A stretch of 64,000 nucleotides of DNA from Hermodice carunculata (taxonomy: Eukaryota > Annelida > Polychaeta > Eunicida > Amphinomidae): positions 1,016,501 to 1,080,500 of the forward strand of contig CAXHWN010002574.1 of NCBI GenBank assembly GCA_964020975.1, written 5' to 3'. Below the pieces are notes generated by a model that was not told the origin of the DNA, searched no databases, and worked only from the letters and a program-made list of their open reading frames with translations. The translations under genes were made by a program, and so were the position numbers. Below are positions 27,216 through 39,599 of the stretch, in pieces. Positions within the stretch are counted from its first letter, which is position 1, and the number at the start of each line of letters is the position of its first letter.

Positions 27216-27305
27216 TAATCATAATCGAGTGTTTGCAGCACTTAGTAAATGTCTATAATGTATATATTTATAAATATGTATGTATACACACACACAAACA
27301 TATAG

Positions 27306-27358
<53 letters not shown>

Positions 27359-27366
27359 TATATATG
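27306..27366. repeat. (TA)n microsatellite
   Basis: About 55 bases of TA repeat, flanked on the left by a short CA run (27287-27298) and on the right by a short GT run (27367-27383). Confidence 0.95.
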
Positions 27367-27383
27367 TTTGTGTGTGTGTGTGT

Positions 27384-28206
27384 CGCATATGTACATTATA
27401 AAAGAACACATGTAGAAGTTGAAACTGCTGGCTACATAAACAAGGTCAAAAAATGGATGGATGGGACCATTCTAGTAAATTAATCGGCATTTGGGTGTCC
27501 CTTTGGGCTCTTGGCCCTCAAAAAAGGAACGGGACAGCAGCTCAAAGTTTTTTTTTTTGTTTGTTTGGTACCTAGAAGGATCCAAAATGTAGGCCATTTA
27601 GGACGTAATTCACTGAGTTTCAAAATTTGCAATGCATTTTAGAATGAGAAGTGGTATGCCTATATATTAATAGGAACGCTTAATCATATTATTGTACTTT
27701 GAGGTGCCTCAAAAAACAAAAAAACAAAAAAAAGTTGTAACTGAATGTAACACAATTCCTCCCATAACCCAATTTGAGCACCCTTATACTATTTCAGAAA
27801 AAAATAAGTTTCACGGTACAGGTCTGCGTTTACACCGCCAACATGCTGTCAGCAATTGGAATGTTAAGATTTGTCATGTACGATGGTCGGTGGTATAAAG
27901 GTCATGTCAAGGCAGTTTACGCTATTGATCTGTGTGGCCCAACAGCCTGGGAACGGGGTGGGTTGGGGTGATTAGTCACCTTTAATACTGCGTAATCATT
28001 AATATTTTCAAATATTTGACTTCCTGCTTTACAATACAATTTAGTTTTCCGGGTTTTATTGTTCTGAAATGATCCTCAATTAGATGACACATTTGTGTGC
28101 AATAAAAATGAGTTTTCCATGTTTTTGGTCCTGAAATGATCCCAGATTAGATGAAAAGTTCGTAGATGAAAAATTCGTAATCAGTATTGCATTTTAGAAA
28201 TTAAAG
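27384..28206. other. No gene recognised
   Basis: Two overlapping short plus-strand frames at 27692-27971 have no recognisable domain. Confidence 0.35.
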
Positions 28207-28295
28207 TAGAATTTCCGTATTAAGACCAACTGCGGCACTGAACAAGTATGTTTGTTAACAGGTAAGTAGTCTTAATGGGGATATATTGTCATTGA
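28207..28295. mobile_element. Possible 85-bp MITE
   Basis: The ends are imperfect inverted repeats: 'tttccgtattaagacc' on the left, and on the right a reverse complement beginning 'tatccccattaagact'. Similar ends are common in small animal DNA transposons. The match is only about 12 of 15 positions, so this is tentative. Confidence 0.25.
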
Positions 28296-28307
28296 AGATA
28301 AACATAA

Positions 28308-28490
28308 ATGGTAGTGGAAATTTGCGGCCTGAATATAGTAATCGTTTTTCAGGGGAAAACTGGAGTTGGAGACTCTGCAAACATTTTTCTTACAGACTAT
28401 CTGGGTGCATATTACACACCATGTGGGAACTCTTGCACTACATTCGCAATATTGTACTCACTGTTCCGTACACTTCATTGCCATTTATAG
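28308..28490 (+). pseudogene. GIMAP/AIG1-like P-loop fragment, Walker A lysine lost
   Basis: GIMAP (AIG1) GTPases begin with a G1 loop of the form GKTGVGKSATGN. Here a 60-codon frame reads IVIVFQGKTGVGDSANIFL near 28341-28395, and further on YTPCGNSCTTFAIL, where GIMAPs have a short loop before the Thr-containing G2. The key lysine of G-x-x-x-x-G-K-S is Asp, so nucleotide binding would be lost. A good 3' splice site (atcgtttttcag ending at 28353) sits directly before GKTGVG, so the real unit may be an exon starting there. The frame ends at 28490 without G3 or G4. It is probably a dead exon; a chance match to the P-loop is possible. Confidence 0.4.
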
Positions 28491-28495
28491 AGTAG

Positions 28496-28955
28496 AATGT
28501 ATTTTTGCTGAGGCAGTGAGGCGGGATCTGCATTTTACACATTAAAGCATTAAAAAAATGAAAGCATGATAAAATCTATAACTCCGTTACCTACAATTCT
28601 TGTCGCGAATATTACCAAGTAATTTGTGGATCTGGGCAATCTATTTTACATTTTACAGTATATGTATGGCATTTCAGAAAGAATACACGAATTCGAACAA
28701 AAAGACGTGTGCGTTTTGAATCACATTTACTAAGTAGTGATGTAACTCAGAGACAGTGTTGCAAATTACGTATGAACAGTCAACAATGCGGCTAAAATGT
28801 TGCAACACACAATTGCGTATTGTTGGCTTAAAAGGAACGACTAATCATACAGAAAACGAAACAAAAATAGTATCAGTCAAGCATATATAGTAATTAGGGC
28901 CATGAGACGTTTGCAAACAAACATCAGGTTTTTTAATGCCTTGCTAAATGTTACC
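28496..28955. other. No gene recognised
   Basis: AT-rich DNA without supported features. Confidence 0.4.
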
Positions 28956-29088
28956 AATGTCCCTGAAGTCAGTGTTAATGGTGATGATAATGGCTTTGAT
29001 GATCGTCATGATAATGATAGTTGCAGAGTTGATAATCACATCATTCATTCTCATCGTCTTTATTACCTCTACCACTAAAACTACAGCA

Positions 29089-29171
<83 letters not shown>

Positions 29172-29172
29172 A

Positions 29173-29215
<43 letters not shown>

Positions 29216-29420
29216 AAACTATTACTATTAAGGCCTTTATCCAGCCCTACCCTTACAAAATGCTAAACCATCTGACATTGGAAATAATAATGCATTTTTT
29301 TTATTTCTTAAAAATGATGAAAGAAGTAAAGACTGATTTTAGTTTACTTTAGCTTGTTTTATGTAATTGGAATTTGCGCCGTTTTCTGATTAGTATTAGG
29401 TGCATATATGACTATGCGTT
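28956..29420 (+). repeat. Dispersed ~0.5-kb repeat with internal CTA array, copy 1
   Basis: The segment matches 31285-31730 in direct orientation. Both begin near 'tgtccct' and share 'gataatggctttgatgatcg' (with one difference), 'cacatcattcattctcatcg', 'accactaaaactacagcaac', 'aaggcctttatcca' (with 'gaggcctttatcca'), 'tgacattgga' and 'ttttctgattagtatta'. Here the internal CTA array has expanded to about 125 bases (29090-29214), against about 12 in the other copy. Long Thr-rich frames across it reflect the array. Confidence 0.8.
29090..29214. repeat. (CTA)n microsatellite
   Basis: About 40 units, one interruption near 29171. Confidence 0.97.
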
Positions 29421-29453
29421 TTTCTCTCTTCAAACACATGCTCAGAAAAAAAC

Positions 29454-29457
<4 letters not shown>

Positions 29458-29490
<33 letters not shown>
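29458..29490. repeat. (CA)n microsatellite
   Basis: About 16 CA units. Confidence 0.95.
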
Positions 29491-29491
<1 letters not shown>

Positions 29492-31097
29492 GCATCCTCT
29501 CCCACATATATACACGCGACATTTGTGCACCTATTTATCTTGTAATTATAGTACCTTAACGTTTGAATAGTTCCCTTTTGGTAAGTGTTTTGCATACAGT
29601 TTCGCCAAGAAATTTATTTCATCCTGTAAGTTCCTGTGTTAGCTGACCATCTGAGTACAAAACATAAAGAAATGAAAATCCAACATATGTTAAATATGTT
29701 TTGCATTTGTATATCAGTGCTAGGTATTTTTTATTTTTTTTTATTTGGAAGTTACCCTAGTGCATCTCTAATCCGTCTCTGGCATAAAATCATCGTAATG
29801 GTAGATACAATTTCATGAGCTGGGTTTTGCGGGTAGAGAACTGACGGCAGCTTTGCACAATCACTATGTCATTTTACGAAAATCCACGAAATGTCAGTCG
29901 TTTTGAATTGGCATATTTGAACCCATTTTCATCGCTGTTGTGCTGTTTACATGCACATAATGACACAACTATGGTCGAGTAGGTCCATGGATCTGCAACA
30001 ATACCTCATGGATTGGTTGTTCACAACAAGCTAAATGCCAATCCACCATTGTGCTGCTATTACCTTCAAAATTACAAAAATACAGATAACAAAGTCAATT
30101 GTTTTTATCATTGCATGATGCATGGTTGGATTACTGTGGTACTATCTTCAAAATCAAGGTCGCTCAAATGTCGCTTGAAGAACAGCTACAAACTTCGTCA
30201 GTTCTGCCTATAATCAAGGCAGTAGTTGTAATATATACTTTTATATATGTATAAGTTTACTGGCAGTAAATCATTTTAGACTTGCTGCACTTTTATTGTT
30301 GGAATCAAATTATGTGTGCATATCTCGGTTGGATTAATTAAAGAACATGAACCTGAAATAAAAAAATTGTGAACTTGAAGCGTATCTAGCAACGTTGCCA
30401 CCCTAGTAGACACTTGTGTGTACAAATGTACGGCAGTTAACTACAAATTAGAAAAAGACAGAATAATATTACTACTTGGCAACGAGAATATTGCTTATTA
30501 TGCATAAAATAACTGCCAAAAGACGAATCCTATTATATGTGTTAAGCTAAGGAATTAAATCATGAAAGACCAGAATTTTGTTGAGCATTATAGAATACAT
30601 CATAATACTTGAAAAAAAGGGTGACTTGTGTCTTCAAGTAGGAAAACGTTACATATAAGCATTCCAAACTCATATGTAAACACACATCAGTTCATGTCAT
30701 AGAGTAAACGACACCCCTCATACAGGATTTTTTTTTAATAGAGTTTTGACTTTAACGAGCAACTCTATTTCATTGCGCTAACATAGCAATGCCGCACGAG
30801 AGAGTGGCTGCATTTTGTTTAGTTTGAAATTTAGAGGTACACATATCTCCTTCAAAATTTTAAACTTTTGGGTCACATGTAAATTGAAAAAAGACAACTG
30901 AAATTTCTTATTCAGAACCATACAATGTCAAAATTGGGGCACTCAGGAGGGTTTAGTGAACAGTATCATGCACATTGTCAGTGTTGTAGTGGAACAAATG
31001 GCGACGGGAAAGTAGAACCCAATGCCACATAATCAGGCCTATTTGCCTAGTGCAGAAAAAGAATAAGTTCTGCAAAGCACCCACTAAAACGTTGCCT
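29491..31097. other. No gene recognised
   Basis: AT-rich sequence with only short open frames. Nothing supported. Confidence 0.4.
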
Positions 31098-31890
<793 letters not shown>

Positions 31891-32137
31891 GCTGCAGGTT
31901 GTCACAGCATGTGTAGTTGCTGAATATGGGCCAGCCGTGTGTCTTGCTGCTACCTTGCTACATGATATGGAGAGTACATCTCCATTGAATGGGGTATCTC
32001 AGCTACTTGTGGTCCAGAATCAAATTTTGGTGGTCTCGGCAGCACATGGTATAGAACCTAATTTCATTGGGTCCTTCCACTTGTTTTTCATAGGTTTAAT
32101 TACCTACAGTGCAAAGTACAACAGCATCGCTTCTTGA

Positions 32138-32726
32138 TTTGTTTAGCTATACAATACGTCTCGTTTGTTTCTCCACTTTGCGTCCCCCTGTGGAAAAAAA
32201 CATTTCCTGGGCCACGAATTGTGGCGGGATATGTTATCTGATTACCATGCTTAATCGAGGCTCACCTACACTGTCTTAATACTAAATGGTTGTGGCCCTG
32301 TTAGTTTGACATGGACGAGTTATCTGATTCAAGATTCTTATCTGAGGTTAACATGTCACTGAGACAGCCAATAAGGGCATACAAAATGATTATACACTAA
32401 AATATTCAATTATTGCTAACCGAATATCCGATCCCCATATTTATTACATAATATTGGCTTGTCAAGTTGTCCTGACAGTACTGATATGCATGAGATTTCT
32501 TTCTGCAAGAATGTAAGAATGGGAATATCCAGATTTCATTGTTGATTATTTTCCTAGAATAATCCTCTGTCTCCAGGCAAGGAATCGGCATTGACTGGCA
32601 AGTGTACGCATGGGAAATATTGACCTAAAGGTTTAAATTGTCACACGCTTATCTTCCCAACATATACTCAAAACATTTCGGTATAATTTATCTGCTTGCT
32701 TATTATTTTGCAAAATGAGTGTTGGA
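32138..32726. other. GPCR downstream region
   Basis: On the GPCR strand this is the expected 3' UTR side. No clear AATAAA site was identified close to the stop. Confidence 0.3.
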
Positions 32727-33989
32727 TTACTTTGTACACAATGTGAATTTTGATGAATTGACTGAATTGGGTCTGCTTAAATTTGCTTTCCTTCCGTTTG
32801 AAGCATCCTTATGTGCGGCCGTAATGGACTCTCCTTTTGTTTCTGTTTGCTGAGAGGACCGTGCATGGCCAGACACAGATGTGCACCAGAACAACTTATA
32901 CAAGTAATTTCTGAAAGAACTGCCAGCTAAGCTGTAAAGAAAAAAGTTGATTGCATTATTGCTCAAGTAAACCAATTCTGTTACATTAAGGGAAAAATAT
33001 ACGAGCGCTTTTTGTAAGTAAGAATGATGCCTCCCCGTGTAAGATAGGTAGTGGGACAGAAGGAGAGATATGCTACATGGTAATCGGAATAATACAAAAA
33101 TGATGGCCACGACAATGAGCAATTTTGTCAGTGCAGCTTCCTTGGCATTCTTAGAAGTTTGATTGTCCTGTGACTGGCCCTGAAGCTGGTTTTTCCGTTC
33201 TGCTTGCAAACGTTTCAGTTCGGTAACAAGCAACAGCGTAAAGACTCCCAGTACTATACTCGGTAAAACCAGTCCACCTATCCGAAGGATTACTAAGTTC
33301 CAAACTTTAAACTCGTCTATCCTTTTGACTATGCATATGGGACTGTACTTCGATTTTGCAATTGTCCAATTTGGAAATACTGTTAATGATGCACATATGA
33401 GACCTGTCACCAAGATTGCACATTTCGCTTTAAATGGAGTCGAGATGTGGGCAATTCTCAGAGGGAATGTTACGGTCAGAAAACGTTCCACTGTTACGAA
33501 GACTGTAAGGTAGCATGAGAAAATTTGACCAAAGTATCTCATAGTAGTTACCAATCCACAGAAATCAGTGGTGTTATATAATTGTATTCTTAAGTTTTCA
33601 AACGAATTGAACCAATGAATAAACTCTCCCAACAAATAGATGTTGTCTGCGACAGCCATGGCAGTGAAATAATGGCCCGGGGTAGTCTTGCACATAGGAG
33701 ACGACATTATGATAACAATAGTTAGCAGATTGCAAAACAATCCAGATATAATAATAATAGGCTTTGTATGCATGTTTATGTCGACAGACAGTTCAACCAG
33801 CCACCTCCCCCTCAAAGTATGGTATCTTTCTGAGTGTCGTTGAAGTGTTATATTCATATTTGGTGCAAATGCAATAGTTGAGGACAGTTTTACCATTATC
33901 CGGGCAGTTGAAGAAGTCCACTTGCGTACTGTTTCCCTGAAGCAAAAGTGAAATAAAAGAATGGATGCATTAATAAACTCTTCCAGCAT
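32727..33989 (-). CDS. Class A (rhodopsin-like) GPCR, probable neuropeptide receptor
   Basis: A seven-helix receptor of 420 codons. Approximate helices: TM1 77-96, TM2 106-127, TM3 144-176, TM4 189-208, TM5 228-256, TM6 289-312, TM7 326-353. Class A marks are Cys144 at the top of TM3 with Cys219 in loop 2, an ERF in place of DRY (168-170), MAVAD in TM2, and NAINFFLY replacing NPxxY (345-352). Helix 8 follows (356-367) and then Cys369, a possible palmitoylation site. TM6 has FRLPCS in place of the usual CWxP. N-glycosylation sequons are at Asn46 and Asn139. The pattern resembles the FMRFamide-receptor-like peptide receptors of invertebrates; the ligand cannot be assigned. Codons 1-18 probably lie in an intron, because a 3' splice site precedes codon 19. 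The start may be Met32 (33896), Met45 (33857) or an upstream exon. No frameshift or stop is present. Confidence 0.93.
   Translation of the reverse strand: MLEEFINASILLFHFCFRETVRKWTSSTARIMVKLSSTIAFAPNMNITLQRHSERYHTLRGRWLVELSVDINMHTKPIIIISGLFCNLLTIVIIMSSPMCKTTPGHYFTAMAVADNIYLLGEFIHWFNSFENLRIQLYNTTDFCGLVTTMRYFGQIFSCYLTVFVTVERFLTVTFPLRIAHISTPFKAKCAILVTGLICASLTVFPNWTIAKSKYSPICIVKRIDEFKVWNLVILRIGGLVLPSIVLGVFTLLLVTELKRLQAERKNQLQGQSQDNQTSKNAKEAALTKLLIVVAIIFVLFRLPCSISLLLSHYLSYTGRHHSYLQKALVYFSLNVTELVYLSNNAINFFLYSLAGSSFRNYLYKLFWCTSVSGHARSSQQTETKGESITAAHKDASNGRKANLSRPNSVNSSKFTLCTK
33936..33965 (-). promoter_or_regulatory. Predicted 3' splice site of the GPCR exon
   Basis: On the minus strand the pyrimidine-rich tract 'ctttatttcacttttgcttcag' (written here as reading into AG at 33938-33937) precedes the frame. 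The exon would begin at 33936 with GGAAACAGT. Confidence 0.55.
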
Positions 33990-35755
33990 TACAGCGAGTC
34001 ATACTTTAAAAATAAAGTTAAATCAAAACACACAGTTCGCTGTTATTGCACTCACCTTCACATCGTCGCTGCCAGCACGGGTGTTTGCACTATGTGTCAA
34101 GACCCTTCATAGGAAAATTTAATTACATCCAATACCATCCATTTTCTGTTGCAAAATTCTCATTTTCTGTCAAAAATGTCTCCTCCCTGTAAGTTAAGTA
34201 TTAATGGAAGTGCTATTTACAAATCCCTAATTCTCCACTAATTTGATCTGCGTTGCCTTAGTTAAATGTAACGGCTCACGTAAGAAACCACTACTATATA
34301 AACACGGTAATGAAGTAGTAAAACCCGTTATATTTTCTCCCCACCTTAACGCTTTGATTATAAGTTAAGCTGATATAAGCGGTATATAAGATGCACTTGT
34401 TCAACAAAGTTTGTTAAAAGCAAAATTACTGAAAATTTATGTATTGATTCGTGTTTGGCAGAAAGGAAGACGAACCTCATTTATTTTCAACAAAGGGCTA
34501 TGGTTGCTATATATTACTGCAATGAAATACGTCAGTTGTAGGTACCATTACAGATGTGTTTCCGTTGATATTTCATTTTGTAGCTGAGGATCCCTGCAGC
34601 ATAAAAATATAGCTTCATCCATTGCTATAAAATGTTATAGCAAAGACCGAAATACTTGCTTACTTTCAAACAATAAGTGGACTGAGTTCCCTTTGGTATC
34701 GAAACACATTATTTTGGCTTCGTGTGATCAATTGTTATTGTAGACAAAGCTGTCAGATTTTGGATATACATGAGGATACCTTTCCTAAAAAAAAAAGCTT
34801 TTTGCTATTTTTTTATTCCGGTAAGATGGCACAAAGGAGCTACGAAATGTGACAGCGTTAGCAAAACATGTATGAAAATCACAATTTACATTCGTCAATG
34901 CTCAACTGGTGAAACGATCGTCAGTTCTATTTTCGATATTTAATTGACTGCATACTTGTTTGGAGTAAATCTATTTAGGTTTAACGAGATTAACTTGCTT
35001 CAATAAAGGTTACTAGAACATATTTTCAAACTTATATAAATCTGCCGTTGCTAGCCAGGAATAATGTGAAAATCGTACAATATGTTGATGCTGCCCTGCC
35101 GTGGCATAAATTGTGTGCCATCAACTAAAGTAAAGAATATTTATTGGAAATATTTGATATTTTGTGATCAAATGACCACAACTTACTTTAACGGAGAATT
35201 AGAGAATAGTGAAATCATTAGTATATGGTATATGTTAATTTACTATTTGGTGTACATAATGAGATTCTGACTTTTCTTCTTATCTGTGCAAATTTATAAA
35301 CACTTTAGCTAAAGTCAGTTATATGATCTAAGCCCTGACAAAAAGTTGTAAAAAGTGTACTTGTAATGCATATTTTGACCTCAAATTTGGCACGCAGGTA
35401 GTTATTTTTTAGCCACATAGGTTTAATTATCTCAAAATATTTCAGTGGTTTTAGTCTTGATGTTTTTGCGAGAATGGTAATGTTAAGACATAGACCAGGC
35501 TCTGAAGGCCCTGCATTCTGCAGAGGAACAGGCGTGCAGTAGGGGGAACATGAAAACGTTGATCTTACAAGTATCGTGTCCACCCGTGCAATGACATATG
35601 ACATAATTGAGAGATGGAATTGATACCGTGCAAAAAATGGGTCAAAGTCCTGGAAGTTTCAGAGGCATATGAGATGAAATCTGGTCAGGTGAAGTGAAAA
35701 CAAGGGGGAAGGAATACCTTACAAAAAAAAAAAAAAAATACCTGTTAATCCAAAC
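33990..35755. other. Upstream of GPCR, no gene recognised
   Basis: This probably holds intron and 5' sequence of the GPCR. No second exon could be identified. A poly-A run lies at 35723-35738. Confidence 0.4.
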
Positions 35756-37074
35756 TTGACCCTGCCAAACGTGAGGACATTTTACTGGGTCATCAGTTTC
35801 TGGGACGATGCAAAAAGAAGGAAGGAAAAAAATGTCATATGTCAGGTTCTCTTTTACAAGGAGACTGCAGAAGCCTTGACAGTTTCATTGAGGACAGAGA
35901 GATGGGTTGTACTAGAGCAGAAGGGGTCACCACTCATTGCATGAGTGGAGAAGTCTCACTGCAAGCTGAACAAGTATAACAAAGAACTTATACGTAGAAC
36001 TGTGTATGAGTTTTATAGAAAGAGAGATCCGCCCACTGACCAAACAATTCTGGCTAGTGTAAGAGACACCCTGGACATATGTTCGTTTTGATTGCAAAGG
36101 GTTTTGAATGGACTTGGATTTAAATGAAACAAAGTCAACAGAAAACATAAAATTTTTCGTGCAGAGACTAGATATTGTAGCTGCCAGAGCAAACGTCTTG
36201 AGGAAAACAATATTGCAATAATTGACAACAGATTGTGTATGTTGATAGTACATGGGTAAACAAAAATTGCTGTCAATCACATAGTTGGTATCCTGTTTTA
36301 GCTGAGGTAGGATTTATAGAGCTTCTGGAACACAAAGATATTGAGCTTTTTAACATTCCATGTGCCAATGGTGGACGCGTAATAGTTCTCCATGCTAAGT
36401 GCTGAGATTGGATTAGGATGTGACTTCGTCTTTATCTGCAATAAAACCCTGAAAAATCTAGACTACCATTCAGAAATGAAGGCCTATTTTTTCTTGGAGT
36501 GGTGGGAAAATAAGTTAATGCCCAGTTTGGACAAACCTAGTTCGATAGCTATTGATAATGCTAGCTACCACAACACCAAAACTGAGCAGTTAAAGAATCC
36601 AACAATGAATAGACAAGAAAGGTGAGGTGCAGGAGTGGCGGAAGGAGAAATAAGTTCCTTTCGATGAAACGACAAAATATGATCTATAGCTGCTCATAAA
36701 GAGAAATTAGCCAGCGACTATTTATAAAACAGACTCTGTTGCATGGGAGTATGGCAACCAAGTTTTACGTACACCAGTGAGACATTGTAAGCTTAATGCT
36801 ATAGAGCTCATCTGGGCATCTGTGAAACACTATATTACTGAAAAAATGTAAATTATATGTTACATGATGTTAAGACCCTGGTCCATAATGCCTTCTCTCA
36901 AATAACTAGGGAGAACTGGCAAAACGCTGTGTCACACACATTTAGAGTAGAGGATCGTTGTACGGAAGCTGACACTATCATAGAAACATCCAACCACCCT
37001 ATCATAAGCAATCTTGGAGAAACATATGGTGAGTCTGATGACTCGGACCTGCATGAAGATTCCACTGATTAGCC
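35756..37074 (+). mobile_element. Tc1/IS630-superfamily transposase, DD82E-type, dead
   Basis: Plus-strand pieces match an IS630/Tc1/mariner-like transposase. An N-terminal region that aligns with helix-turn-helix text lies near 35980-36120. The first catalytic Asp is in VDSTWVN (codon 36244-36246). GGRVIVLHA follows near 36370 and DYHSEMKAYF near 36465. The second Asp is in IDNASYHN (codon 36554-36556) and the Glu in NAIELIW (codon 36804-36806). The last two are 247 bases apart, about 82 residues, far wider than the 34 to 41 of classic Tc1/mariner. That fits the DD82E group described in marine animals (Sailor, from memory). The tail frame 36857-37072 is intact and ends in an acidic ESDDSDLHED stretch. 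Several frameshifts and stops interrupt the rest. Terminal inverted repeats and TA duplications were not found. Confidence 0.85.
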
Positions 37075-37929
37075 TTTCAGGTGAAACATAGCAGAGCCAA
37101 GGTGCTGGAAGTTAATCAATATTTGTTGCACTGACACATGTACTAGTAATATTAGTTTAGATATAAAATCTAATGGGGAAGAATGGGGTTTAGGAAAAAA
37201 AAAGTATCAGCACAGTAGTGGTCTGCACCTGCTGTATAAAGCCCCTTCTCGTGGTACATTAAGGTGGTCAAATGTTACAGGTGCTTTTGAATTGCGGTAA
37301 ATGGTTAATCACCCAGTGCAGAAAAAAATGTTGGTTACCATGTAAGTCATGTACATGCTCAAGAAATTTTCCTGCAAGGGTTCATAGAACTGGCATTTAT
37401 AATAGTTACCCTCCCTACATGTTCTGTCACAAGGCAATCCCCCCTCCCTTCTGTGTGGTCAATATCCAGGTGCAAGTGGGCTATAACGATCTTGTCAAGC
37501 TGTTCCGTTCAGAAGTCAGTTCGTCACCTATATCCATGGTCTCAACTTCTTTTAATATCAGCCAAAGTTACATAAATGTGAAGGTGTTCACAGAGCATAT
37601 AACATTATAGGATTTGGTGCAATAGATGAGGCAAAAACTAGCTACCTGTAAACCAAACTTGAAGCCGAAATATGCATTGCGAGTGCACTTTTTATGAATT
37701 TTTGTCAGGGCTCAAATCTTATCCTTGACTTCCCTGACTTTAATATTTGAATGCGTGATTATTTTAAGATATAAACCGTTCGATAGATCAATACCTAATG
37801 CAGTGTATTAACCAACCAATCTTAGATGACATCAAACCAACTTCCATCAAAACGTGATGGGCTGAAGTATATCTCTGGCTGAGAATAGGCTAATAAAGTT
37901 GGTATGTTTTTACATTCGGCACATAAAGT
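37075..37929. other. No gene recognised
   Basis: An open plus-strand frame at 37272-37610 has a Cys-rich stretch (CRKKCWLPCKSCTCS) that could be a transposase-tail-like element, but nothing firm. Confidence 0.3.
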
Positions 37930-38764
37930 GCTGGAGGGTGTTGTCATCCCCTACATCGTCGGTCCACCGGTTCATCCGTCTTGTCAATGTTATCTTGATA
38001 TTTCAAAAAATATTCACCATAGTTGTACCAAATTTTATCGGAGATGCAACTCGTTATGGACCAGTTTGCTATTGAAAACGAGCATCTTCATATTATTTTT
38101 AAACTTTTAATCAAACTTTTAAAGAATTTTTTTAAAGGCCGTCTGAGTGGCGCACAAGGGGACGATGTTACCATATTATCTCAAAAATTATTAACCAAAG
38201 CTTTACTAAACATTTGTCACAGAAGAACCTTATGATGGATCAGGTTCGTATCGAAAACAGGCTTCATTTCTTAACTTTTTATGAAACTTTTAAATTATTT
38301 ATTTGAAGGCCGTCTGAGTGGCGTCAACCCTGGCGATGCTACCGCAATATCTCAAACAATTTTGATTGCAACTTTACCAATTTTTTTTCAGAGATGCATC
38401 TTCTAATGGAATAGGTTCTTATAAAAAACTAGCATCCTCTTGGTATTTATCAACTTTGTATGAAACTTTAAAGTATTTATTTCCAGGCCGTCTGAGTGGC
38501 GCACAAGGAGAAAATGTTACCATAATATCTTAACAAGGATCTATCGCAGCTTTATCAAATTTTCATCAGAGATAGCTGAAAATAATGATAAATTGTATAT
38601 TTACAGAAAAAATTGATGGTGATAGGTTTGGGGAGAGAAGAAAAAATTAAAATTTCATAAGAGATGTACATTATAAAGGACTATGTTCCATTGAAAACCA
38701 GCTTCCTCTCATTATTTTGAAACTTGGTATAAAACTTTTAAAGTATTTATTTGACGCTCTCTGA
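37930..38764 (+). repeat. Tandem satellite, unit about 175 bp, first part
   Basis: Unit boundaries are marked by 'ggccgtctgagtggcg' at 38137, 38308 and 38486, giving periods of 171 and 178 bases. A partial unit lies to the left (from about 37955). A fourth boundary, degraded to 'ttgacgctctctga', is at 38751-38764; that unit is longer because of about 85 extra bases. Shared inner phrases are 'ttaccat.atatct', 'aaactttta' and 'agatgcatctt'-like. Open frames across it are short and not conserved. Confidence 0.85.
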
Positions 38765-39228
38765 TCATGATTCAGATTCAGATTCAGATTCAGATTCTTT
38801 TATTCAACAATAAATTCAATACATTTCAATTGTTAGGTAATAATGACAGAAATATATATAAACAAATGCAAAACAAAAAATAGGAGAAATAGTACCTTAT
38901 TACCACAGACCACAGATAGTCAGGATGACCCAGCTAAGGATGAAAACATCTGCTCTCGCATGGGCCACCTAAATAAATTTACTTGGTAAGTTGATACCTT
39001 GCTTCAGAACAAAGCACCACATGTGTGTTGGACAGTTGAACTGACTGAGACAAAGATAACATAATTACATACAAATATACTTTATGAATCCTCATTACAA
39101 TTTGGAATAGTACAGGTTTCAGAGTATTGGTCAATATAAAGTCTTTTAACATATATTGAGAGAGATAGAGATACAGAGAGAGCGAGAGATAGAGAGAGAG
39201 AGAGAGCGAGAGAGAGAGAGAGAGTGTG
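38765..39228 (-). mobile_element. LINE 3' end with hexamer tail (copy 2), inserted in satellite
   Basis: This opens (plus coordinates) with four GATTCA units, the reverse complement of a 3' hexamer tail. It contains 'cccagctaagga' and 'gggccac' at the same spacing as the copy at 1485-1800. It ends in a GA/GT microsatellite (39165-39233). Satellite sequence stops at its left edge and resumes at its right edge, so it interrupts one satellite unit. No RT domain remains. Confidence 0.6.
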
Positions 39229-39290
39229 TGTGTGTTACCATAATATCTCAAGAAGAATTCATCACAGCTTCATCAAATTTTGGTGCAGTT
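39229..39290 (+). repeat. Tandem satellite, resumed part
   Basis: The phrase 'ttaccataatatctcaagaa' followed by 'cacagcttcatcaaatttt' matches satellite positions after a unit boundary (compare 38516-38570). It continues the unit cut off at 38764. Confidence 0.75.
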
Positions 39291-39388
39291 ACACCGTACT
39301 ATAACACCTGCAAAGTCTCTCCAAACAAATGCAGAATTGGGGTAAAAAACGTTGTGTGGGCGCCGAGGGTAATCCTTATCTGAATCCT

Positions 39389-39460
39389 ATTTTCGTATTA
39401 TGAGGCAGGCACTAAATGAATGTTATTTTCTTATTATGAGGTAGGCACTAAACACCTATT
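39389..39460 (+). repeat. Tandem 36-bp duplication
   Basis: 'tattatgaggcaggcactaa' and 'tattatgaggtaggcactaa' recur 36 bases apart. Confidence 0.8.
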
Positions 39461-39599
39461 CCATGTTTTGAAAAGCAGTAAATTCATGGGGCATTTAATC
39501 TCTGTTTAGCTCTCATCTATAATTGTTATTCAAAATGTTTTCTGTGGACAAAAGTTAATTGAAGACATGAAGGGAGATGATTTTCTATATAGTTGGCCA

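Noticed and set aside
37272-37610. Cys-rich frame as a zinc-binding protein
   Set aside because: The short cluster does not fit a recognised spacing and the rest of the frame has no features.
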